Positions 1 to 5,358 of a stretch of 5,358 bases of DNA are shown here, in pieces. Origin of the DNA: Pseudonocardiales bacterium (lineage in GTDB: Bacteria > Actinomycetota > Actinomycetes > Mycobacteriales > Jatrophihabitantaceae); contig JAVEEO010000139.1 of the NCBI GenBank assembly GCA_030840415.1, positions 1 through 5,358 of the forward strand, written 5' to 3'. The notes beneath the pieces are model-generated. The model did no database searches and was not told the origin of the DNA. It worked only from the letters and a program-made list of their open reading frames with translations. The stretch's first letter is position 1. Each line of letters opens with the position of its first letter. The position numbers and the translations under genes were made by a program.

Positions 1-1594
1 GCCCGGCCGCCGCCGTGGTGTCGCGGAAGCCGGTGACGGCCCGGTCGGTGACAGTGGTCAGCCGGGTGCTGGCGTTCGGCATGAAGGAGGCCACCGTCGA
101 GCGGTGCACCTCGTAGCCGGTGAAGGGCGTGGTCGCGTCGCTCGGGTAGGGAGTCCAGCGCAGGTCGGCGCCGTTGCTGTGCAGAGTGTCCGGTGGCAGC
201 AGGTTGACCCCGTCGCCCGGGTAGGTCACCACCAGCCGGGGCGCCAGGGCCGGATCGCTGTTGCGGCGACCGTAGAACACCGGTCCGCTCGCATTGAGCG
301 GTTCGGCGGCCCGCTTGAGAAGTACGCCGAAGTTGGGTGAGGCCGCGGCCTGCCAGCTCCGCAGGGTGCTGGTGATCGGCCAGCTGACCCAGCTCGGCGA
401 GGTGCCGACCGCTGCGGGACTGACCGTGGCGCTGGCGAACGGCGTGGTTGTGAAACCGAGCGCGCCGCTGGTGCTCGTGGTGGTCCAGGACTTCGTCATC
501 AGGTGGGCGTCGATCTGGTGCGAGGTGCCGTTGCAGAACCCGCTGCCTGCGCTCAGGCACAGCGGCTGCCAGTAGGCCTCGAGGCTGGCGCTGGTGACGT
601 CGGCCCCCGCGGGGATGCCGCCGAGATCGAACTGCAGCGCGCCACGCCAGGCATTGGCGCTGTCGGTGCCGACGTAGATCTTGTCGCTGACGTACGGCGT
701 GCAGTTCGAGCAGGTGGCCGCGAACGAGGTGTCCTCGACCGGCGGATTGATGGTGATGGTCGGATCCAGCCGGACCGGGAACCGGCGCTCCGCGGCCTTG
801 AGCCAGCTCCGGTCCAGGTCGAGCGTCAACGCGAAGCCGTGGCCGACCTTCTTCACGTCCAACGTTGCGTTGCGTCCGGTGGCGGCCGACGGCTGGCCGG
901 CCTCACCGGCATCGCTCGCCACCGGCGCGTCCAGCACGAAGACCGGCGCCAACCCGACCCCGCTGTAGAAGGCCCACGATCCGTCCGGCCGGCGCTCGGC
1001 GCGGAAGGCCGCGTTACCACTGGCGCTGAGCAGGAAGTGGTAGGTGCTCGGTGAGGACGCGTCCGGAAGCACCAGGGTTTCCTTGACACCGTCGGCGACC
1101 ACGTCGTAGCGCAGGTCGACGTTGCCGAGCGCGTGCGGGTAGACCACGTTGTTGGCGGCCGCCTTGGCCGCCGGACGGCCGGCACCCTCCAGGCTCAACC
1201 CGAAGTCCCGGCCGGCCGAGCTGACCTGCAGGTACTCACCGTCCAGAGCGTCCTTGAACTGGGCCCGGAAGGCGTTCGCCTTGTTGCGGTAGGCGTATCC
1301 GGCCTCGTCGGCGGCCACCAGCTCGTTGTCGATCCGCTTCCAGCCGCCGGCGGTCCAGTAGTGCAGCGCCCCGGCGGACAGGATCGTCTGCAGCGTGCCG
1401 TCGCTCTTGCGGATCGTCATGGACGTGCGGGTGCGGTGGTTCACCAACTCCCCGGCGCGGGCGTCGCTGGTCACCAGAGCGGCCGCCGCCTTGGGCGTCA
1501 GATGCGGCGTCACGGCCGACACCAGACCCGTTGTCAGGGCGACGCCGGTGAGCAGGCAAAGAATGCGGGCAGGCCGGAACGACGTGCGTGCCAT
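1..1594 (-). CDS. Secreted DNRLRE-domain protein with fibronectin-III-like module (partial, 3' end beyond window)
   Basis: The frame is open from an ATG at 1594 to the left edge (531 codons, no stop), so the C-terminus is missing. The start is supported by GGAGAG at 1604-1599, four bases upstream. Residues 1-39 look like a Sec signal peptide: basic MARTSFRPAR, hydrophobic ILCLLTGVALTTGLVSAV, then an Ala-rich stretch (KAAAA) suitable for signal peptidase I. There is no lipobox around Cys13. Residues about 50-92 (NHRTRTS...ALHYWTAGGWKRIDNEL) match the N-terminal region that often precedes DNRLRE domains in large actinobacterial secreted and RHS/YD-repeat proteins. Residues about 279-458 look like a DNRLRE domain: KIYVGTDSANAWRGALQFDL, then VTSASLEAYW, ending in APRLVVTYPG. 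Two close cysteine pairs (295/298 and 346/354) could form disulphides outside the cell. From about 461 (LLPPDTLHSNGADLRWTPY...GYEVHRS) a fibronectin-III-like fold begins. Function is unknown; it is probably an exported surface or matrix protein, possibly the head of an RHS/polymorphic-toxin protein, which only the missing part can settle. Confidence 0.85.
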   Translation of the reverse strand, partial: MARTSFRPARILCLLTGVALTTGLVSAVTPHLTPKAAAALVTSDARAGELVNHRTRTSMTIRKSDGTLQTILSAGALHYWTAGGWKRIDNELVAADEAGYAYRNKANAFRAQFKDALDGEYLQVSSAGRDFGLSLEGAGRPAAKAAANNVVYPHALGNVDLRYDVVADGVKETLVLPDASSPSTYHFLLSASGNAAFRAERRPDGSWAFYSGVGLAPVFVLDAPVASDAGEAGQPSAATGRNATLDVKKVGHGFALTLDLDRSWLKAAERRFPVRLDPTITINPPVEDTSFAATCSNCTPYVSDKIYVGTDSANAWRGALQFDLGGIPAGADVTSASLEAYWQPLCLSAGSGFCNGTSHQIDAHLMTKSWTTTSTSGALGFTTTPFASATVSPAAVGTSPSWVSWPITSTLRSWQAAASPNFGVLLKRAAEPLNASGPVFYGRRNSDPALAPRLVVTYPGDGVNLLPPDTLHSNGADLRWTPYPSDATTPFTGYEVHRSTVASFMPNASTRLTTVTDRAVTGFRDTTAAAG

Positions 1595-1789
1595 GGGACT
1601 CTCCGGGGAGCGGAGGAACATCCGGTCGTGGTTGACCGGGCCTCTGGGGCGGGGAGACTCCGCAGCTACGAAGTGGCCGGGTCCGAAAGGTGGCGAAACG
1701 CTATAACTTCCGGATCAGCTATTACTAGACTTAGCCATGAGAAAGTTATGAATCCGACATGTAACACTTATGAGGGTTACCTGTAACAG
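1595..1789. other. Intergenic region upstream of the secreted protein gene
   Basis: These 195 bases separate the methyltransferase stop from the start of the secreted protein gene on the same strand. The part near 1690-1790 is noticeably AT-richer than the rest of the window and is crowded with short repeats, while 1595-1680 is GC-rich leader. No ORF here looks coding. A promoter for the secreted protein is expected in the AT-rich half, but I could not pick one convincing -35/-10 pair: TAACTT, TAGTAA and TTATAG are all possible -10-like words on the minus strand. The gap and this composition suggest that the secreted protein gene has its own transcription start rather than being an operon partner of the methyltransferase. 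Confidence 0.5.
1703..1749. repeat. 7-bp inverted repeat ATAACTT / AAGTTAT
   Basis: ATAACTT at 1703-1709 and AAGTTAT at 1743-1749 are perfect reverse complements separated by 33 bases, within the AT-rich intergenic stretch upstream of the secreted protein gene. The match continues to 8 of 9 when extended. It could be a looped operator or chance similarity in AT-rich DNA. Position upstream of the gene favours a regulatory reading only weakly. Confidence 0.25.
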
Positions 1790-1793
1790 TTAC
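1760..1793. promoter_or_regulatory. GTAAC/GTTAC repeat cluster (operator-like)
   Basis: On the plus strand TGTAACA occurs at 1760-1766 and again at 1782-1788, exactly 22 bases apart (two helical turns). GTTAC occurs at 1776-1780 and 1789-1793. Together they form overlapping palindromes: GTTAC-CT-GTAAC and GTAAC-A-GTTAC. The cluster overlaps the TAA stop of the methyltransferase (1792-1790) and lies about 170-200 bases upstream of the secreted protein start. The geometry suits a dimeric or tandem regulator. A 22-bp step between GTnAC boxes recalls the GlnR box of actinomycetes, but the intervening GAAAC-type boxes are poor, so I do not name the regulator. Confidence 0.4.
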
Positions 1794-3013
1794 CGAAGCG
1801 AGCCGATGAAGTCCGCCGCCCGCAGCAGGGCACCCGGACGCGGGCCCGGATCCTCGCGGCGCTCGGCGACAAGGTGATAGGCCTGCAACCGGTTGGTGGC
1901 GAAGGCGTGCTGGCCGCCGCGCAGGAACATCCGGAACGCCCGGTAGACGTCCTCACCCCAGCGTCCCGCTACGAAGTCGTGATTGGCCTCGAACCGGTCG
2001 GCCCAGTGCCGGATGGTCAGCTCGTAGTCGTGGGTCTCGCGCTGAACCTCGACGATCTCGAAACCGTGGAACAGCAATTCGCGCACCATGTCCTGCAGGG
2101 ACAGGAAGGAATGATGGCCGGGCCAGGTGAATTGCCGGGTAAAAGGGCTGACGGCGAATTTCTGCTTGGTGGCCGAGGCGTCAAGGTAGAGCCGACCGCC
2201 CGGTTTCAGTGCCGACCACACCCGCTGACAGAAGGTGCGATAGTTCGGAATGTGCTCGATCACCCCGTAAATAACCGCGTGGTCATAAGGTTCGGCCGGC
2301 CGATGGTCGAGGAAGTCCTGCACTACGACCTTGCCGGGAATACCGTGCTCGGCAATCAGGCGGCGGATATAGGCAGCTGACTCCTCGACGAGTGTCAGCG
2401 AGGTGACCTCGACGCCGCGGTGCCCGCAATACTCGGTGGTGCCGCCCCAGCCGCCACCGATGTCGAGCAGTCGCATGCCCGGTTTCAGGTCGAGCGCGCC
2501 GAACATCGACTCCAACTTGTGCTCAGCCGCATCTTCCAGCGTCTCGTCGTCGTGGCGGAACAGGCAGTGCGAGTAGTACCGGTACCGCCGGTCGATGAAG
2601 CTGAGGTAGAAGTCGTCGCCGAGGGTGTAGTGCTTGGCGATCGAGGCGGCATTGACCTTGGTCGGTGACCGCAGCATCAACCGGTACGCGAAGGCGGCCG
2701 CGTCCCGGACGGTGATTCCCTTGCGCAGCTGCGACCGGGCCTCCAACAGGGCAGCGAGGTCCCCGTCCAGGTCGATCTCCCCCGCGACGTAGGCCTGCCC
2801 GAGGGCGAATTCGTTGAGCGGCAGCGACTGCGCCGCCTGGCTGCGGAACCGAACGTGCCATACCGGCTCGGAGCTGCCGACGCGTTGCTGCGTCCCGTCG
2901 ACATACTCGACCGAACCAGAACTGGGTAACCGCCGCAGCACGCCGATCAGCTGCGCGACATAATTGGCCTCCGGCGCGGCGGCGGAGGTCGGACTCGTCA
3001 GTCGAATAGCCAT
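1790..3013 (-). CDS. Cyclopropane-fatty-acid-synthase-family SAM-dependent methyltransferase, variant active site
   Basis: This 407-residue protein belongs to the CFA / mycolic-acid cyclopropane synthase family. Those enzymes move a methyl group from S-adenosylmethionine to a lipid acyl double bond at the membrane surface, giving cyclopropane or methyl-branched chains. It has the N-terminal region of full-length CFA synthases (ALGQAYVAGEIDLDGDL, about residues 70-86) and then the Rossmann methyltransferase domain with LKPGMRLLDIGGGWGG (176-191, the SAM loop). Next come VIEHIP (Glu253) and the C-terminal HDYELTIRHWADRF (Tyr330). Length is close to E. coli Cfa (382). Key differences: the catalytic-loop YSC(A/G)Y(W/F) reads YSHCLF, so His149 sits at the usual Cys and Cys150 is one position later. 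The LHTIG motif reads LDASA (Asp278, Ser280). Glu and Tyr of the bicarbonate site remain. The substrate is therefore uncertain. I chose ATG 3013; an in-frame GTG at 3019 is better spaced from GAGGG (3032-3028), and GTG 3028 is the longest option. It is transcribed divergently from the lipid desaturase gene. Confidence 0.9.
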   Translation of the reverse strand: MAIRLTSPTSAAAPEANYVAQLIGVLRRLPSSGSVEYVDGTQQRVGSSEPVWHVRFRSQAAQSLPLNEFALGQAYVAGEIDLDGDLAALLEARSQLRKGITVRDAAAFAYRLMLRSPTKVNAASIAKHYTLGDDFYLSFIDRRYRYYSHCLFRHDDETLEDAAEHKLESMFGALDLKPGMRLLDIGGGWGGTTEYCGHRGVEVTSLTLVEESAAYIRRLIAEHGIPGKVVVQDFLDHRPAEPYDHAVIYGVIEHIPNYRTFCQRVWSALKPGGRLYLDASATKQKFAVSPFTRQFTWPGHHSFLSLQDMVRELLFHGFEIVEVQRETHDYELTIRHWADRFEANHDFVAGRWGEDVYRAFRMFLRGGQHAFATNRLQAYHLVAERREDPGPRPGALLRAADFIGSLR

Positions 3014-3027
3014 TGACACAAACACCA

Positions 3028-3032
3028 CCCTC
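3028..3032 (-). promoter_or_regulatory. Ribosome binding site GAGGG of the methyltransferase gene
   Basis: GAGGG on the minus strand lies 8 bases before GTG 3019 and 14 bases before ATG 3013. Spacing favours GTG 3019 while codon preference favours ATG 3013. The two starts differ by only two residues. The site also forms part of one arm of the 3029-3049 dyad. Confidence 0.45.
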
Positions 3033-3049
3033 GTAATGTCGAGACGAGG
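3029..3049. repeat. Inverted repeat CCTCGT-N9-ACGAGG at the methyltransferase leader
   Basis: Plus-strand CCTCGT at 3029-3034 and ACGAGG at 3044-3049 are perfect 6-bp reverse complements with a 9-base spacer. One arm covers the ribosome binding site of the methyltransferase and the other overlaps the candidate -10 element TAACCT (3052-3047). If transcription starts upstream of it, the RNA could fold and hide the ribosome binding site. If it starts near 3040, as the candidate promoter implies, the dyad can only act as DNA, for example as an operator. Confidence 0.4.
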
Positions 3050-3076
3050 TTAGGGGCTGGCAGGCAGTACGGACAA
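3047..3076 (-). promoter_or_regulatory. Candidate promoter of the methyltransferase gene
   Basis: On the minus strand TTGTCC (3076-3071, four of six matches to TTGACA) is followed after 18 bases by TAACCT (3052-3047, TAnnnT type). This would start transcription near 3040 and give a leader of roughly 25 bases. The -35 lies inside one arm of the 3067-3094 palindrome, so a protein bound there would block it. The match is moderate and promoter calling by eye in GC-rich actinobacteria is unreliable. Confidence 0.35.
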
Positions 3077-3094
3077 GAGCCACTTTGCCCGTAC
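3067..3094. promoter_or_regulatory. 28-bp operator-like palindrome GTACGGACAA-N8-TTGCCCGTAC
   Basis: The arms at 3067-3076 and 3085-3094 are reverse complements at 9 of 10 positions around an 8-base centre. The element lies in the middle of the 175-base divergent region between the methyltransferase and desaturase genes. It overlaps the candidate -35 of the methyltransferase and lies about 20 bases before the candidate -35 of the desaturase. Size and symmetry fit a dimeric helix-turn-helix regulator, for example of the TetR type, that could control both genes. No regulator gene is in the window. A hairpin reading is less likely because it sits upstream of the inferred transcription starts. 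Confidence 0.5.
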
Positions 3095-3111
3095 CGTTAT
3101 CGAGGGCAGCC

Positions 3112-3140
3112 TTGTTGACAGCACCCGGCGGAACCATAAT
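3112..3140 (+). promoter_or_regulatory. Candidate promoter of the lipid desaturase gene
   Basis: TTGTTG (3112-3117) and CATAAT (3135-3140, five of six matches to TATAAT) are 17 bases apart. Transcription would then start near 3147, about 42 bases before ATG 3189. The perfect TTGACA at 3115-3120 overlaps but would give a spacer of only 14 bases to CATAAT, too short for a normal sigma-70-type promoter. If this promoter is right, GTG 3162 would have only about 15 bases of leader and no Shine-Dalgarno sequence, which supports the ATG 3189 start. Confidence 0.35.
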
Positions 3141-3171
3141 TGTCAACCAACCCGAACTGGCGTGGTTGACA
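3114..3171. repeat. Three GTTGACA half-sites in alternating orientation
   Basis: GTTGACA occurs at 3114-3120, its exact reverse complement TGTCAAC at 3141-3147, and GTTGACA again at 3165-3171. The first two form a 7-bp perfect inverted repeat with a 20-base spacer; the last two form the opposite arrangement with a 17-base spacer. The first and third are 51 bases apart, about five helical turns. They flank and overlap the candidate desaturase promoter. The core TTGACA is also the -35 consensus, so some copies may be promoter elements instead of operator half-sites. Confidence 0.4.
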
Positions 3172-3179
3172 CCGCAATT

Positions 3180-3183
3180 GAGG
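3180..3183 (+). promoter_or_regulatory. Ribosome binding site GAGG of the lipid desaturase gene
   Basis: GAGG lies five bases before ATG 3189. The longer in-frame alternative, GTG 3162, has no purine-rich Shine-Dalgarno sequence in front of it. This decides my choice of ATG 3189 as the start. Confidence 0.5.
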
Positions 3184-3188
3184 CCAGC

Positions 3189-3959
3189 ATGTGGCATCCC
3201 GGCAATGCACCAGCTCGTCCGGCCGGCAGCGCTGCCAGCGCCGCGCACCGGCTTTCGGCCGTCGATCGGGCTTTCCGAATTCTCGGCGGCTGCCTCAATG
3301 TCGCCGTGCTGCTGCTGGCGACGGCCCGACTGGTCACCCACCTTTCCCGGGCCTGGCACCCGGCCCTGATCGGCAGCTGCCTGGTCGCCTTCGCGGCGGC
3401 CACCTTCGCGGCCGACCTGACCTCCGGGCTGCTGCACTGGGCCTTCGACACCTGGTTCTCCACCACCAGGGGCGCGTTCCGGCGGATGGTGTCGATCGTG
3501 CGCGAGCATCATGTCAAGCCGGATGAGATCTTCACCTTCCGCTTCGCCACCGACTCCGGGATGCTGTCCTGGTTCGGCGGCTCCGGGGCGTTCGTGCTGC
3601 TGGCGCTGTCGTGGGCCGTTCCCGGTCATCCGGTGCTGGTGGTGGGCCTGTGCCTGGCCGCCGTGGTCTACGGCCTCGATGTCTCGCTGATGTTCGAGTA
3701 CCACAAGTGGGGACATCGGCGCCGGCGCGGCCGACTACCCAGGCTCGCCCAGCGCTGTGGCCTGCTGCTCTCACCCGACCACCACCTGCGCCACCACCGC
3801 GGCGCCCACGACAGCCACTACTGCCTGATCAACGGCCTGGCCGACCGGACGCTGGGCGAATGGGGCTTCTTCCGTGGGCTGGAGCGGCTGATCACCGCAG
3901 TGACCGGCGTGCAGCCGCGGGCCGAGGACCACGCGATGCTCGCCCGTCTGGTGCGGTAG
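3189..3959 (+). CDS. TMEM189/PEDS1/CarF-like membrane lipid desaturase (plasmanylethanolamine desaturase family)
   Basis: This 256-residue integral membrane protein matches the Kua/TMEM189/CarF lipid desaturase family (the PF10520 type). Members are di-metal, histidine-rich oxygenases. Animal PEDS1 and myxobacterial CarF desaturate the alkyl ether chain of phospholipids to the vinyl ether of plasmalogens; plant FAD4 makes a trans double bond in phosphatidylglycerol. Motifs in order: ADLTSGLLHWAFDTW (Asp76, His83, Asp87), REHHVKP (His107, His108), HKWGH (His172, His176), SPDHHLRHH (His198, 199, 202, 203), HDSHYCLING (His207, His210). The tail GFFRGLERLITAVTGVQPRAEDH closely resembles the human and CarF C-terminus. 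About four hydrophobic segments are visible (roughly 33-51, 59-83, 131-145, 146-169). After REHHVKP, human TMEM189 as I recall it has a further His (RHDF); here the position is Phe117. Plasmalogen synthesis needs an ether-lipid precursor, whose genes are not in the window, so an acyl-lipid desaturase role remains possible. An in-frame GTG at 3162 would add nine residues. The gene is divergent from the methyltransferase and convergent with purA. Confidence 0.88.
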   Translation: MWHPGNAPARPAGSAASAAHRLSAVDRAFRILGGCLNVAVLLLATARLVTHLSRAWHPALIGSCLVAFAAATFAADLTSGLLHWAFDTWFSTTRGAFRRMVSIVREHHVKPDEIFTFRFATDSGMLSWFGGSGAFVLLALSWAVPGHPVLVVGLCLAAVVYGLDVSLMFEYHKWGHRRRRGRLPRLAQRCGLLLSPDHHLRHHRGAHDSHYCLINGLADRTLGEWGFFRGLERLITAVTGVQPRAEDHAMLARLVR

Positions 3960-3972
3960 CGCTCTTTGGGCT

Positions 3973-4028
3973 CGGCTGCCCGGCTGCCCGGGTGCTCGGC
4001 TGCCCGGGTGGTCGGCTGTTCGGGGTAT
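3973..4028. repeat. Octanucleotide tandem repeat between convergent genes
   Basis: Seven 8-base units run head to tail: CGGCTGCC, CGGCTGCC, CGGGTGCT, CGGCTGCC, CGGGTGGT, CGGCTGTT, CGGGGTAT. The pattern can also be read as an imperfect 16-base repeat. It fills most of the 74-base gap between the desaturase stop (3959) and the purA stop (4036-4034). The two self-complementary CCCGGG words at 3987-3992 and 4003-4008 could pair across a 10-base loop, so the array may help end transcription from both sides. There is no U-tract, so a classical intrinsic terminator is not supported. Confidence 0.65.
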
Positions 4029-4033
4029 TCGGC

Positions 4034-5356
<1,323 letters not shown>

Positions 5357-5358
5357 GC

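Noticed and set aside
503..1054. Plus-strand open frame of 183 codons opposite the DNRLRE domain.
   Set aside because: It is a shadow of the real minus-strand frame, with Arg/Gly/Ala-rich low-information sequence.
1133..1786. Plus-strand open frame of 217 codons opposite the secreted protein start and through the intergenic region.
   Set aside because: It is antisense to a gene with signal peptide and domain evidence; no ribosome binding site or family resemblance was seen.
3115..3140. Perfect -35 TTGACA paired with -10 CATAAT.
   Set aside because: The spacer is 14 bases, too short. The overlapping TTGTTG gives a 17-base spacer and is preferred, although its -35 match is weaker.
3130..3167. 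ECF sigma-type promoter beginning with GGAAC at 3130-3134, expected if the pair were a singlet-oxygen regulon.
   Set aside because: No CGTC/CGTT-like -10 lies at the needed 15-17 base spacing; the nearest CGTGGTT at 3161 is about 26 bases away.
3162..3188. GTG 3162 as the start of the desaturase.
   Set aside because: It has no Shine-Dalgarno sequence, while ATG 3189 has GAGG at five bases. It remains possible if the transcript is leaderless.
2523..3716. Minus-strand open frame of 397 codons spanning the methyltransferase start, the divergent region and half of the desaturase.
   Set aside because: It overlaps two well-supported genes in other frames and its Gln/Arg/Gly-rich sequence has no domain signal.
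3973..4028. CRISPR-like array.
   Set aside because: Units are 8 bases, contiguous and degenerate with no spacers.

Overview
The window is GC-rich DNA with third codon positions dominated by G and C. It looks like a high-GC Gram-positive bacterium (Actinobacteria). Supporting signs are the actinobacterial-looking adenylosuccinate synthetase, GTG/ATG start ambiguity, and a secreted DNRLRE-type protein whose N-terminal layout is common in actinobacterial secreted and RHS-type proteins. I cannot name a genus from sequence alone. No RNA genes, insertion sequences or CRISPR arrays were seen.

Layout, left to right: (1) Positions 1-1594, minus strand: the first 531 codons of a large secreted protein with a signal peptide, an N-terminal conserved region, a DNRLRE domain and the start of a fibronectin-III-like module. 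It runs off the left edge. (2) Positions 1595-1789: an intergenic stretch whose right half is markedly AT-richer than its surroundings, with a cluster of GTAAC/GTTAC repeats. (3) Positions 1790-3013, minus strand: a cyclopropane-fatty-acid-synthase-family methyltransferase with altered catalytic residues. (4) Positions 3014-3188: a divergent control region dense in dyads, with candidate promoters on both strands. (5) Positions 3189-3959, plus strand: an integral-membrane lipid desaturase of the TMEM189/PEDS1/CarF (Kua) family. In animals and myxobacteria this family makes the vinyl-ether bond of plasmalogens. (6) Positions 3960-4033: a 74-base convergent gap occupied mostly by an 8-bp tandem repeat. 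(7) Positions 4034-5320, minus strand: a complete purA, followed by 38 bases containing its ribosome binding site.

How the parts fit: purA is housekeeping and unrelated to its neighbours. The most interesting unit is the divergent pair in the middle. Two membrane-lipid-modifying enzymes, a CFA-type methyltransferase with a non-canonical active site and a CarF/PEDS1-like desaturase, share a short control region with operator-like palindromes. The inference, not proven here, is a co-regulated lipid-tailoring module that may introduce a vinyl-ether or other unusual double bond and methylate or cyclopropanate a membrane lipid. CarF in Myxococcus and CFA-type methylases in Rhodobacter are both linked to singlet-oxygen or light stress, so that is a reasonable hypothesis for the trigger.
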